In this document: one piece after another, positions 23,148-31,707 of the stretch
Layout of the letters: each line of letters begins with the position of its first letter
Position numbering within the stretch: the stretch's first letter is position 1
Source: a virus
Virus record (IMG/VR): IMGVR_UViG_3300049825_000986
Span: 1 to 37,933 of that record
DNA length: 37,933 nt
Direction: 5' to 3' (one strand)
Made by a program: the position numbers and the translations under genes
The notes under the pieces: generated by a model
What the model saw: only the letters and a program-made list of their open reading frames with translations
The model's database searches: none
What the model was told of the DNA's origin: nothing

Positions 23148-23399
23148 ATGGCAAATATACGAACTATTTCAATTACAGAAAAATCATTGACCAATTACCA
23201 AATGTGGCAATGGAATACCTACGGCTACATATTAGCTGCAAATGGTTACGATAAACTAGTTCCCCAAATTATAGCAACGGATAAAGATGTTACAATGCTT
23301 CCATCGGAGCATGAGGAACACGACTATGAGTTAATACATAAAGAATTGCAAGAAGAACAATTAATTATTAACCACGAATTGTTATCTGAAAAAATTTAA
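23148..23399 (+). CDS. Small hypothetical early protein (83 aa)
   Basis: Starts MANIRTISITEKSLTNYQMW; ends in an acidic helix (HKELQEEQLIINHELLSE). No motif recognised. Its leader carries a 24-bp sequence (23117-23140) that recurs exactly before the annealing-protein gene, a T-rich then A-rich tract typical of Bacteroidota translation starts without Shine-Dalgarno. Confidence 0.5.
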   Translation: MANIRTISITEKSLTNYQMWQWNTYGYILAANGYDKLVPQIIATDKDVTMLPSEHEEHDYELIHKELQEEQLIINHELLSEKI

Positions 23400-23411
23400 A
23401 CCCCCATAAAA

Positions 23412-23765
23412 ATGATACAAGAATTTAAGTTCAATTGCAATCTATTTGGCGAAAGGTTTGATGTAAAATATTTAGCTGAGTTTGATTATACAGATACAAC
23501 ACACGATGTTAAAAAAACATCGCTCAAAGCAATAGCTCCGATGTATAGTAGCACCAATGTATTGTGGCACTTAAACCAAGCAGCAGATGTATTAAATGAG
23601 GCTAAACGTATAATACATGAACGTGTACAACACGATGTGATACTTTTTATTACAAAAAAAGTACACTTTCAAGAGCAGGTTAGTGTTTACACTAATAAAG
23701 CATTATTAGGTTGGGGTGAGGATAGTTCCATAACAGAACAAAATTTTAAAAAAAACAATCCTTAA
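23412..23765 (+). CDS. Hypothetical early protein (117 aa)
   Basis: Mixed alpha/beta protein without signal or membrane segments, starting MIQEFKFNCNLFGERFDVKY. A central helix (NQAADVLNEAKRIIHERVQH) is flanked by strands. It follows the previous gene by 12 nt and belongs to the early operon. No family recognised. Confidence 0.5.
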   Translation: MIQEFKFNCNLFGERFDVKYLAEFDYTDTTHDVKKTSLKAIAPMYSSTNVLWHLNQAADVLNEAKRIIHERVQHDVILFITKKVHFQEQVSVYTNKALLGWGEDSSITEQNFKKNNP

Positions 23766-23770
23766 TACTT

Positions 23771-23929
23771 ATGAAAACCATTTTTCCACCAAACATACCA
23801 GCAATGCCTATGATTAGCATATTAGAAAAATATGCAAAAGCAAATGGTTTGCTCTTCAAAAGAACAGATTTTAATACCATAAAAAATGTGTATTTAATCT
23901 ACAATTTAGATGCTAAAATTTTAAATTAA
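23771..23929 (+). CDS. Very small early protein (52 aa)
   Basis: Starts MKTIFPPNIPAMPMISILEK and ends NLDAKILN. It begins 5 nt after the previous stop and ends 5 nt before the next start, tight spacing that supports a real gene. One amphipathic helix, then a strand. Function unknown. Confidence 0.45.
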   Translation: MKTIFPPNIPAMPMISILEKYAKANGLLFKRTDFNTIKNVYLIYNLDAKILN

Positions 23930-23934
23930 AAGAT

Positions 23935-24057
23935 ATGCATTTAATAATAATAATATTTTTTATAATAGTATTTATCTCGTTAGAGTGGAATTATACGGAG
24001 AAAGAAATTAAACGTAACGCTAGACTTAGAAAGCGTTATGGAAGAAAGAGGGTTTAA
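23935..24057 (+). CDS. Single-pass small membrane protein (40 aa)
   Basis: MHLIIIIFFIIVFISLEW is a clear transmembrane helix, followed by a strongly basic cytoplasmic tail (KEIKRNARLRKRYGRKRV). Tiny one-helix proteins with basic tails occur in phage early regions and can act on host membrane proteins. It is followed by a terminator-like hairpin. Confidence 0.45.
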   Translation: MHLIIIIFFIIVFISLEWNYTEKEIKRNARLRKRYGRKRV

Positions 24058-24079
24058 TGGTTATGATATAGTTGATTAT

Positions 24080-24111
24080 AAAGGCTCTTATGTCTATTCG
24101 GGCCTTTTTTT
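24080..24111 (+). terminator. Terminator-like hairpin in the early region
   Basis: AAAGGCTC (24080-24087) pairs with GGGCCTTT (24100-24107), 8 bp with one G-T pair and a 12-nt loop, followed by a continuous T run to 24111. It would end or reduce transcription of the first early genes, so later genes may need antitermination or another promoter. Confidence 0.65.
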
Positions 24112-24383
24112 AAAATGAAAACGCAATCCGAAAACGAAAGCAACACAAAGCTAAACTGTAAAGTGGTAAGTACAGGTGTTGTAAGTAGGCAATAAATGAA
24201 GCCCTACATAAGTCGAATACCAAACGATACTCATATAGGGAGCTGGTAAAATGCTTTAGTAGCCAGCGGCAAACGAAAGTAAAGCTAGGAAGCCGAGTAA
24301 GGCACACAAGGCAACGACAAAGCGCATAGCCATTCAAAGATTACAATTAGTAATGGTTGTAATAGTTTGCAAAATTACTAGGC
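24112..24383 (+). other. Gene-poor stretch; candidate structured RNA
   Basis: Together with its flanks, 386 nt separate 24057 from the next real start at 24444. There is no convincing gene. The stretch is less AT-rich than its surroundings and purine-rich on the plus strand (24260-24325). It can form several hairpins: CCCTA (24204-24208) with TAGGG, GCTGG with CCAGC around 24241-24266, and ATTACAA (24340-24346) with TTGTAAT (24357-24363). Only 26- and 17-residue frames start here on the plus strand. Location between two hairpins in the early operon suits a regulatory or antiterminator RNA, but no known RNA family was recognised. Confidence 0.4.
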
Positions 24384-24405
24384 TGGTATACCCGAATGTA
24401 TACCA
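24384..24405 (+). promoter_or_regulatory. Perfect 8-bp palindrome before the recombination genes
   Basis: TGGTATAC (24384-24391) and GTATACCA (24398-24405) are perfect inverted copies around CCGAAT. No T run follows, so it is more like an operator or an mRNA hairpin than a terminator. It lies 38 nt upstream of the next gene and could be the binding site for one of the early HTH proteins. Confidence 0.5.
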
Positions 24406-24443
24406 TTTTAAATAATAATTTTTTAACTAAAAAAAATAATAAT

Positions 24444-25253
24444 ATGAAGGAAATTACAACCAATAAGCTATCTCCAGAAATACTAGAAAAAGTAGTTTTA
24501 AATGGAGACCTAAGCGTTTTAGATCCAAAACAAAAAATGGACTACTACTCTTTGTTTTGCCAAAGAATCGGGCTAGATCCTATTACTAAACCATTTCAGA
24601 TATTAAAATTAGATGGAAAAGAAATAATGTATGCAGACAGGGGGTGCGCAGCCCAGCTTAATAAAATTCATAAAATAAGCCATCAAATTGTAAGTAGTGA
24701 AGTTCAAGTAATAGATGGCAATAATTACTACAGGGTAACCTCTAGGGCATCTAATGAAGATAAGCAATTTTTGGAAAGCATATCTGTAGTTCCATTATTT
24801 AAAGAAGGTGGTGAGTGGAAGCAATCTGCTACAGGAAAAAAGTATTTTCAAAAAAACGGTCAGATAATTAATTACATAGGCGATGAATTGGCAAACGCAA
24901 TGATGAAAGCAGAAACCAAAGCAAAGAGGAGAGCAACGTTGGATATTGTAGGATTGGGCATATTAGATGAAAGCGAAGCTTCAACAATTAGCGATGCACC
25001 TTTTGAAGTAGTTCCTAATAGAGAAAATGAACCACCACCACCGCCAATGACGGATAATGATAAGTTGTACCGAACCGCCACTGGCGACATAGAACTAATA
25101 TGTACATTAATAGCCGATGCAACCGACTACCATCTGTTAAAAACATTCCAAGCTGTGAATGATAAATTTTTCAAAAGCAATGGCGAAATGAACGATAGGT
25201 TAAAAGAAAAATATACACAATTGAAAAAACAAGCAATCGAAAAGGCTGCATAA
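24444..25253 (+). CDS. Single-strand annealing protein candidate (RecT/ERF-like)
   Basis: 269 residues from ATG 24444; the in-frame ATG at 24396 lies in the palindrome and adds only Asn-rich leader. The core has YYSLFCQRIGLDPITKPFQI, an N-terminal feature of phage annealing proteins of the RecT/Bet type, and a conserved-looking helix KAETKAKRRATLDIVGLG before a linker and a Pro run (ENEPPPPPM). Such proteins anneal complementary single strands in phage recombination. The neighbouring SMC-like ATPase supports this. The family call is tentative; I do not recognise a diagnostic motif with certainty. Confidence 0.55.
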   Translation: MKEITTNKLSPEILEKVVLNGDLSVLDPKQKMDYYSLFCQRIGLDPITKPFQILKLDGKEIMYADRGCAAQLNKIHKISHQIVSSEVQVIDGNNYYRVTSRASNEDKQFLESISVVPLFKEGGEWKQSATGKKYFQKNGQIINYIGDELANAMMKAETKAKRRATLDIVGLGILDESEASTISDAPFEVVPNRENEPPPPPMTDNDKLYRTATGDIELICTLIADATDYHLLKTFQAVNDKFFKSNGEMNDRLKEKYTQLKKQAIEKAA

Positions 25254-25270
25254 AAAACACAATTTAAATT

Positions 25271-26488
25271 ATGGCAAAAATAAAAACAATAACCGTAAGT
25301 AATCTTAAAGCAATAAGTGATTTATCAATTGACTTTAAAGGATGCACTGCAATTATTACTGGCGGTAATAATAAAGGGAAATCTTCTTTTTTAAAATCCC
25401 TTAGCGACAGGCTAAGGGGTATAAAACCTGAAAAAATTGTAAAGCAAGGTGAAAAGGATGGCTACTATGAAATGGAATTAACCACTGGCGAAAAGTTTAT
25501 GTGGTCATTTAATACCACTACAAAAGTTGGTGAAAAATTAACTTTTATTAGCGAAAGGAATATTCCAAGTGCAGTTACAAAAGAATTGAGTAAATACTAT
25601 TTTCCTGAAATATTTGATGTAGATACTTTTTTGCAAAGCACTCCAAAAAAGCAAAAAGAAACTTTACAAAAACTAAGCGATATTGATTTTAGCGAATTTG
25701 ATAAAGAGTATAGAAATGCTTTTGAGCAAAGAACTTTTTTAAATAAGCAATTAGCTGAAGATAAAGCAAAAGCGGAATTAATTAACCCATCAATAGGTGT
25801 TGAAATTACAAATACTGAAGCCCTTGAAATAGAATATGCAGGAATTGAAGCACACAATTTGCAACACAAAATACAAAGTGAAAAATTGCAAAATGCTATT
25901 GATGTTGTGGATGCCAATAGTGCCAAGATTGATGCTTTAATGTTAGAAATTCAAAAATATGGTGAAGAAAACGAAGCATTAAATATCAAAATTGAAGCTG
26001 CTAAATTATGGGTGAATGACGAAAAAAACAAACCAAAAAGCAGCGAGGTTGCACAAAATTTGAAAGCTAAAATTGAAGCTATAAAAGCAAACAACATTGC
26101 CATTGATCAAGATATTAAAATAAGAAAGGCAATTGAAAATGCAACGGCTGCGGATGTTGAGGTAAAGCGTTTAGATGCCTTAAAATTAGACACCATAAAA
26201 AATTCTACTTTACCAAATGGCTTTGGATTTAGTGAAGATGGAATTACGTATAATGGATTTGATTTTAATAGGGAGCAGCTCAGTAGTAGTGGGCTTTATA
26301 TTGCCGCTCTTAAATTGGCTGCAATGGGCTTAGGCGAAGTTAAAACATTACACTTTGATGCTTCTTTTTTAGATAAAAATTCATTAGCAGAAATTGAAGT
26401 ATGGGCCAAAGAAAATGATTTGCAATTACTAATAGAACGACCAGACTTTGAAGGTGGTGAAATAAAATATGAAATTTTAGAAAAATGA
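25271..26488 (+). CDS. SMC/RecF-like AAA ATPase
   Basis: 405 residues. N-terminal strand TITVSNLKAISDLSIDFKG and Walker A GGNNKGKSS (near residues 31-39) are typical of RecF/SbcC/RecN ATPases. The middle (~150-290) is a coiled coil. The C-terminal lobe has a signature-like QLSSSGLYIAALKLA and a Walker-B-like TLHFDASFLD. Paired with the annealing-protein candidate it probably works in recombination or repair of phage DNA. The coiled coil is short for SbcC. Its stop overlaps the next gene. Confidence 0.75.
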   Translation: MAKIKTITVSNLKAISDLSIDFKGCTAIITGGNNKGKSSFLKSLSDRLRGIKPEKIVKQGEKDGYYEMELTTGEKFMWSFNTTTKVGEKLTFISERNIPSAVTKELSKYYFPEIFDVDTFLQSTPKKQKETLQKLSDIDFSEFDKEYRNAFEQRTFLNKQLAEDKAKAELINPSIGVEITNTEALEIEYAGIEAHNLQHKIQSEKLQNAIDVVDANSAKIDALMLEIQKYGEENEALNIKIEAAKLWVNDEKNKPKSSEVAQNLKAKIEAIKANNIAIDQDIKIRKAIENATAADVEVKRLDALKLDTIKNSTLPNGFGFSEDGITYNGFDFNREQLSSSGLYIAALKLAAMGLGEVKTLHFDASFLDKNSLAEIEVWAKENDLQLLIERPDFEGGEIKYEILEK

Positions 26489-26682
26489 AAATTATGCAAG
26501 AAAAAGTAATCACATTTTTAATTGAAGATATACCCAACACAGATAAAAATAAGCAGCCTTATGGCTTTAAAGGTGATAAAGTAGAAGTAAACACCATAGA
26601 TGGTGAAGGGTACTGTAAAGTAAAAAATTTAGTAAATAAAGAATTATTTACGATTCATAAAAATAAAACCAAATTAAATTAA
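26485..26682 (+). CDS. Small hypothetical protein (65 aa)
   Basis: Starts MKIMQEKVITFLIEDIPNTD, overlapping the ATPase stop by 4 nt. Strand-rich and basic at the end (TIHKNKTKLN). Possibly a small beta-barrel. No family recognised; tight coupling in the recombination block supports its being real. An internal ATG four codons in is an alternative start. Confidence 0.5.
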   Translation: MKIMQEKVITFLIEDIPNTDKNKQPYGFKGDKVEVNTIDGEGYCKVKNLVNKELFTIHKNKTKLN

Positions 26683-26683
26683 A

Positions 26684-27184
26684 ATGGAAGAAAACATTAT
26701 TTCAATTAAAAAGGCGAAAATAGTAGATGAGCAATTCTTAGATGTGGAGTTTACTGAACGACTGCCAAACCACGCTGATAAAAAAGTAAAGCTTAGTTGT
26801 ACGGTACCTGTGCACGACGATTTAAAATTAGCATTTGCCACTTTACACAAGCATCTAGCCATATTATGCGATGAAGTAGAAGTAGGTAAAAAAGAAAAGT
26901 TTGCCAATTTAGATTTTCCTTCTTTTGGAGCTAGAAGCTTTAGCATAGGAGGAAACGACGATAGTGAAGGTGTAACGATAAGTGGTTATAAAGTTGGTAA
27001 ATATGGAATGGTTAATCTTAATACGCCATTCGTAAAATACGGAAATGACGAGTACCCTTTTACAAGTGAATTAGGCGAAAATATTCAAGCCTGTTTATAT
27101 GAAGTTTCTGAATACTTATTTAACGGGAAGAAAGCACCAGACCTTCAAATAGAAATAGCTTTTCCAGAAGAAGAAAATAAATAA
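26684..27184 (+). CDS. Hypothetical early protein (166 aa)
   Basis: Starts MEENIISIKKAKIVDEQFLD. Strands and helices alternate: a sheet in the first 50 residues, helix DDLKLAFATLHKHLAILCDE, then a second sheet with SIGGNDDSEGVTISGYKVG. It lies between recombination genes and the helicase. An ssDNA-binding role would suit the context, but no OB-fold signature can be claimed. Confidence 0.5.
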   Translation: MEENIISIKKAKIVDEQFLDVEFTERLPNHADKKVKLSCTVPVHDDLKLAFATLHKHLAILCDEVEVGKKEKFANLDFPSFGARSFSIGGNDDSEGVTISGYKVGKYGMVNLNTPFVKYGNDEYPFTSELGENIQACLYEVSEYLFNGKKAPDLQIEIAFPEEENK

Positions 27185-27189
27185 ACAAA

Positions 27190-28827
27190 ATGATTGATAT
27201 AGTAGAACATAATGGTGGTTATAAAGTAAGCTTTCAGTATAAGCCTTACTTAGTAAGTGCTATTAAGCAAATACCTGGAGCAAAGTTCAATGGTGGTGAT
27301 AAAACTTGGAACATTCCGATTGAAAGCGGAAATGCCTTAATTAATTGGAGTAAAAGTTTTCAAACTACATATAAAAAAACTACTATCGAAGTTGGTGAAA
27401 TAGACCCATTACCAAATCTATCTATTGAAATTCCTTTATTAAGAGAATTGTTCCCGTATCAAAAAACTGGTGTTGCTTATGCATTGCATAAAAAGAAAGT
27501 AATAGTAGGCGATCAGCCAGGACTTGGTAAAACTGGCCAAGCCATTGCAACAAGTATAGGAGCAGCTGCAAAATGCATATTGGTTATTTGCCCGGCAACC
27601 ATTAGAGAAAACTGGAAAAGAGAATTTAAAATATGGGCTGGCAAAGATGTTATGATATTGAATGATAGAGTTAAAAATACTTGGCACACCTTTTACAACG
27701 TAGGAATTTGTAATGTATTTATTTGCAATTATGAAAGTTTGAAAAAATATTTTGTAAAGGAAATAAACAAACCTGCGGATAAGCCATTAAGAATCAATCA
27801 TATTGTTTTTAAAGAATCTATCAATTTATTTGATATGGTAATTGTGGATGAAGTGCACCGCTGCAAGGATGGTAAAACACAACAAGCAAAATTTGTAATG
27901 GGTATTGCTAAAGGTAAGGAGTATATACTGGCTCTTACTGGAACACCAGTAGTAAACAAGCCAATTGATTTAATTCCGCAATTGCATATACTTGGAAAGC
28001 TTGATGTATTTGGCGGTTATAAAGGATTTGTAGATAGATACTGCCAAGGATTTAACCAAGCAAGTAACTTAAAAGAATTGAATTATTTGTTGCACAAAAA
28101 TTGTTTTTACCGTCGTGAAAAAACAGAGGTTTTAAAAGACTTGCCCGACAAAATGAGAAACATTTATAGGTGTGATATTACCAACAGAACAGAATACCAA
28201 TTTGCCGAAAATAAGTTTAGGGAGTTCTTAGAAAGTAAAGGGGTAGATTCCATACAAATTGATAAGAGCCTAAGAGCAGAAGCATTGGTACAAATGATGC
28301 TACTTAAAAAATTAAGCGCTATTGGCAAAGTAAATGAGGTAGTAGAACAAATACGAGAGGTTATAGAAGCTGGCGAAAAAATTGTATTGTTTGCTTGGCA
28401 TAAAGAAATTGTGTTAGCACTCAAAGCAGCTATTCCTGAAGCAGTTACCATTATAGGTGAAGATACAATGGACCAAAGGCAAAGGGCTGTAGATAGTTTT
28501 CAAAACGACCCAAAAGTGCAAGTAATTATTTGCAATATAAAAAGTGGCGGTGTAGGAATTACACTTACTGCATCTTCAAGGGTTGCATTCATTGAATTGC
28601 CTTGGCATCCTGCAGATTGCGAACAGTGTGAAGACAGGTGCCATAGGATAGGGCAAAAAGATAGTGTACAAATTACTTACTTTCTAGGACATAATACCGT
28701 TGACGAATATATATATGGAATTATTGATAAAAAAAGAGCAATAGTTAATCAGGTAACTGGTGCAGAAGATACTATAGAAACGAATGTAGTGGATGAATTT
28801 ATAAATCTATTTATGACTAAAAAATAA
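27190..28827 (+). CDS. SNF2-family helicase with HARP-like N-terminus
   Basis: 545 residues. Residues 1-60 (KVSFQYKPYLVSAIKQIPG, then AKFNGGDKTWNIPI) look like a HARP annealing-helicase domain, as in SMARCAL1. The two RecA-like lobes follow: Walker A GDQPGLGKTGQA, motif II VDEVHR, motif III ALTGTPVVN, motif V KSGGVGITLTAS, motif VI HRIGQ. All ATPase motifs are intact. Such enzymes rewind or remodel DNA at forks; in a phage it probably helps replication restart or recombination. 5 nt after the upstream gene. Confidence 0.9.
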   Translation: MIDIVEHNGGYKVSFQYKPYLVSAIKQIPGAKFNGGDKTWNIPIESGNALINWSKSFQTTYKKTTIEVGEIDPLPNLSIEIPLLRELFPYQKTGVAYALHKKKVIVGDQPGLGKTGQAIATSIGAAAKCILVICPATIRENWKREFKIWAGKDVMILNDRVKNTWHTFYNVGICNVFICNYESLKKYFVKEINKPADKPLRINHIVFKESINLFDMVIVDEVHRCKDGKTQQAKFVMGIAKGKEYILALTGTPVVNKPIDLIPQLHILGKLDVFGGYKGFVDRYCQGFNQASNLKELNYLLHKNCFYRREKTEVLKDLPDKMRNIYRCDITNRTEYQFAENKFREFLESKGVDSIQIDKSLRAEALVQMMLLKKLSAIGKVNEVVEQIREVIEAGEKIVLFAWHKEIVLALKAAIPEAVTIIGEDTMDQRQRAVDSFQNDPKVQVIICNIKSGGVGITLTASSRVAFIELPWHPADCEQCEDRCHRIGQKDSVQITYFLGHNTVDEYIYGIIDKKRAIVNQVTGAEDTIETNVVDEFINLFMTKK

Positions 28828-28835
28828 AATTAAAA

Positions 28836-29924
28836 ATGAACAAAATTATTGTAACAAGCGATGCCTTAAAAAAGTCGTTGAAAAGACTTGGTAATGCTAT
28901 ACACCCAAAACCAACTATTGCTATTTTAGATAGCATACTAATACAAACTAAAGTAAATAGTATGCGAATGATTGCTACCGATTTAGAAATTTCTATTTAC
29001 GAAAATTGTGAATGCCAATGCGATGCAGAATTTAGTTTTTTAATTCCTTTTGGATTTTTAAGCAAAGTGGTAGGCTTAAGCAAAGGAATGCCTTTAGAAA
29101 TTGAAGTTGGTGAAAAAGCAATTAAACTTGCTGCTGGCAGTGATACTTATGAAATTAAAGGAATAGTTTCCGTAGAAACTTTTCCAACATTGCAGCCGAT
29201 AGCAACTGAAAACGGCTGCGAAATTGATGCTGCTTTCATATATTATTTGAAAGCAGCACAAACTACCATAAATACTGGTGGTGACGTAAATAATAAAGTA
29301 ACTAAGGTTTTAATAGAAGTAAAAAAATCGGCCACAACTATAGCTAGTACTGACGGGCTTTACTGTGTGTTTAGTTACAAAGTAGAAAATGCCTTAGAAA
29401 ACGAAAGCAATTTATTATTGCCAGATAAAGCTATTAAAGCATTAGATGGATTGGATAAAGTGAATATAGGCTGGGATGATAAAACATTTTCTTTTCAAAG
29501 TGAAAATACAACTATTGTTGTAACTCGTCCAACATACTCATTTGTAGATTTTAGGAAAATTTTCCCATTAGATTGGCCAAGCAATTTAATAGTTGATAGA
29601 GAAATATTAATAGCCGCTTTAGAAAAGTGTTGCATTAATAGCGACCCTTATAAATTAACAACACTGGATTTAAGCAAACCAAAATCGGTTGTAATGGTTT
29701 CTAAAGATAAGGATTATAACATAAACATTCAAGCCAATCTAAATACTACCTATTCAGGATCAGTAAAAAAAGTAAGTTTTAATGCCGAAAAGATGTTAAA
29801 ACTTATGCATCAAATAAAAATGCCTACAGTTGAATTAGCTATCAATGATGAAACACGACCCATTGTATTTAGGTCCCCAGAAGATAAAAACTACGAAGCT
29901 TTATTAATGACTATAAAAAACTAA
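28836..29924 (+). CDS. dnaN: DNA polymerase III beta subunit (sliding clamp)
   Basis: 362 residues, the normal length of a bacterial clamp. Three repeated clamp-like domains can be followed: opening TSDALKKSLKRLGNAI, SILIQTKVNSMRMIATDLEI, then FLIPFGFLSKVVGL, and the end DETRPIVFRSPEDKNYEALL, which matches the clamp C-terminal pattern. It would tether the replicative polymerase; with host polymerase III it could favour phage DNA. No polymerase gene is present in the window. 8 nt after the helicase gene. Confidence 0.88.
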   Translation: MNKIIVTSDALKKSLKRLGNAIHPKPTIAILDSILIQTKVNSMRMIATDLEISIYENCECQCDAEFSFLIPFGFLSKVVGLSKGMPLEIEVGEKAIKLAAGSDTYEIKGIVSVETFPTLQPIATENGCEIDAAFIYYLKAAQTTINTGGDVNNKVTKVLIEVKKSATTIASTDGLYCVFSYKVENALENESNLLLPDKAIKALDGLDKVNIGWDDKTFSFQSENTTIVVTRPTYSFVDFRKIFPLDWPSNLIVDREILIAALEKCCINSDPYKLTTLDLSKPKSVVMVSKDKDYNINIQANLNTTYSGSVKKVSFNAEKMLKLMHQIKMPTVELAINDETRPIVFRSPEDKNYEALLMTIKN

Positions 29925-29928
29925 ATAA

Positions 29929-31290
29929 ATGACTACACAAGAAATTTTACAAAAATGCGCCATTCAAGGAAAACTAGTAAAACTACCAGATGTGCAACTA
30001 GATAGAAAAGATTATTTGGAAGTAAAAAAAGCACTAGAATTAATTGGTGGTAAATGGAAGGGCGGTAAAACTATGGGATTTTTATTTGAAACGCATCCTA
30101 CAGCATTGTTAAAAAAACTTTGCGAAGGAGAAAAAGTAAATCTTAAAAAAGAGTTTCAATTTTTTGCTACTCCAGCAGCATTAGCCGATAAGATGTGTGA
30201 GAAATTATCTAAACGGTTAAATGATGGGTATAAAATACTAGAACCTAGTGCAGGCGATGGTGCACTTGTAAAAGCTATTCAACGTTATTATGGATTTAGT
30301 GTTGAAGTAGATTGTTTTGAAAAGATGGAATTAAACTATATGAAGTTAGCTAAATTGGAAGGCGTTCATTTTGTCGGAGATGATTTTTTATTGGCTGATG
30401 ATGACGTTAATAATAATTACGATATTATTATTGCAAATCCACCTTTTAGTAAAAATCAAGATATTTTACATATCTGTAAAATGTATAATTGCCTAAGGCC
30501 CGGAGGTATTTTAGTAACACTTTCTAGTTGTAGTTGGGAAAATGATTCCCAAAAAATAAGAAAAGAGTTCACTACATTTTTAAGTGATATAGATGCTTAT
30601 GTTGAACATGTAGAAGAGGGAACTTTTAAAGAAAGTGGAACTATGGTGCCAACCAAGTTATTAACCATAGTAAAGCCAATAAGAGACGTGCTAGTGCCTG
30701 AATTAATTGCAAAAAAATTAGAAGATTATAGTACAGAACTAGGAGCTATTAATAATAACGAGCTGAACGATTCTGATGGTGGTGATTTTCTTGATATGAT
30801 GCTACTGAATGTTAAAAATGACGTTAGCAAGGCCCAAGCAAAAATTAGTGAATTTGAAACAGAATTAAATGAAAGTATACCAATTAGTGAATTTCCGGGC
30901 TGTAGTTTTTTCTGTTATCTATACGAAAATCTGATTGGCGTAGATGTAACAATAAACATCAAAAGAATTGGAGAAAGCCTAAAAGTAGCAGTACTCCCAA
31001 ATATTGTAAAAGGAATAAAACCAGTTGTATTAGAAGGAAATTTTTTAGAGCTCGACGAAGGATTTTTAGAAGCAATTTATTTGCCACTAAAAGAAGCAAC
31101 TGGCCTTAAAGTAGAATTAAGCGACTATAAAAAAAGTATAGAAGCTGCCAAAAAAGATAATGTGGAAGATAGTGGTGGGGATGATGATAAAGAAGTAAAG
31201 AAGGCTTTTGAAAAATCGTTTAAAAAACTAGACAAGAAAAAAAGTAAAGCGGTAAAAAAATTACCAACACCAATGTTTGAAGATCAATAA
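29929..31290 (+). CDS. DNA adenine methyltransferase (N6), orphan
   Basis: 453 residues. An N-terminal 75-residue segment is followed by the SAM-binding motif ILEPSAGDGALVKAI and the catalytic motif IV NPPF in IIIANPPFSKNQDI, a pattern of N6-adenine methyltransferases. The C-terminal third is an extension (~280-453) ending in a Lys/Asp-rich tail (SGGDDDKEVKKAF). No restriction partner lies nearby, so it is probably an orphan enzyme that protects phage DNA or regulates it. It directly precedes the PRTRC genes. Confidence 0.8.
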   Translation: MTTQEILQKCAIQGKLVKLPDVQLDRKDYLEVKKALELIGGKWKGGKTMGFLFETHPTALLKKLCEGEKVNLKKEFQFFATPAALADKMCEKLSKRLNDGYKILEPSAGDGALVKAIQRYYGFSVEVDCFEKMELNYMKLAKLEGVHFVGDDFLLADDDVNNNYDIIIANPPFSKNQDILHICKMYNCLRPGGILVTLSSCSWENDSQKIRKEFTTFLSDIDAYVEHVEEGTFKESGTMVPTKLLTIVKPIRDVLVPELIAKKLEDYSTELGAINNNELNDSDGGDFLDMMLLNVKNDVSKAQAKISEFETELNESIPISEFPGCSFFCYLYENLIGVDVTINIKRIGESLKVAVLPNIVKGIKPVVLEGNFLELDEGFLEAIYLPLKEATGLKVELSDYKKSIEAAKKDNVEDSGGDDDKEVKKAFEKSFKKLDKKKSKAVKKLPTPMFEDQ

Positions 31291-31301
31291 AAAAATAAAT
31301 T

Positions 31302-31523
31302 ATGGCATTACAAACCGAAAGCCTTAAAAGGCAATTCAAATTCAAAAAAAGTGGTAATTGGATTACATTAGAAGATCCTAATATTGCCTATACTCCAGAA
31401 GAAGTGTTAGTACACTATAGTGTACAATATCCAGAGTTGACTACAGCAACTTTAGACGAGCCGAAAATAGATGGTAATAAAGCAATTTATGAAATTACCA
31501 CTACTGTAGGCGATAAAGGGTAA
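31302..31523 (+). CDS. PRTRC system protein C, ubiquitin-like protein
   Basis: 73 residues. QFKFKKSGNWITLEDPNI, then YTPEEVLVHYSVQYPELTTA and a final strand pair ending TTTVGDKG fit PRTRC protein C (the prokaryotic ubiquitin-like family). The beta-grasp-like order of strands and one helix is visible, and the protein ends in Gly, as needed for adenylation by an E1. It opens the cassette that also holds E2-like and E1-like genes, so it is the probable protein tag or sulfur carrier. The name rests on recognised family pattern, not on a search. Confidence 0.8.
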   Translation: MALQTESLKRQFKFKKSGNWITLEDPNIAYTPEEVLVHYSVQYPELTTATLDEPKIDGNKAIYEITTTVGDKG

Positions 31524-31527
31524 TAAT

Positions 31528-31707
31528 ATGGAAAAAGTTAAAAAACCAAAATGTCACAAATTTTCAATACAAGAACTACACAAAAATCTAGGCGTAATAT
31601 TCCTAGAAGAGTTGCCCGAAAGGGACCAGGATGCGGCAGAAATAATAATGGAAACAAAGGAGCGGGTACAGCTGCTACCACCGTTGCAAATTCCATATTT
31701 AGACTAA
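31528..31707 (+). CDS. 59-residue frame overlapping the start of the PRTRC large protein
   Basis: Starts MEKVKKPKCHKFSIQELHKN, 4 nt after protein C, and ends LLPPLQIPYLD. Its composition (Glu/Leu/Ile/Lys-rich) looks like a genuine protein of this phage, while the overlapping frame of the next entry reads Arg/Gly/Asn/Thr-rich here, as wrong frames do. It is therefore either a separate small gene or the true N-terminus of the large protein, joined by a frameshift or separated by a sequence error near 31700. Confidence 0.5.
   Translation: MEKVKKPKCHKFSIQELHKNLGVIFLEELPERDQDAAEIIMETKERVQLLPPLQIPYLD

Noticed and set aside
24115-24195. 26-residue plus-strand frame (MKTQSENES...) after the terminator
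   Set aside because: Too short and isolated, overlaps potential RNA stems, and shows no spacing to a coupled gene. Not called as a gene.
24110-24337. 75-residue minus-strand frame in the gene-poor stretch
   Set aside because: Cys/Leu/Arg/Phe-rich composition unlike other proteins here; it reflects the purine bias of the plus strand. No promoter or neighbour supports it.
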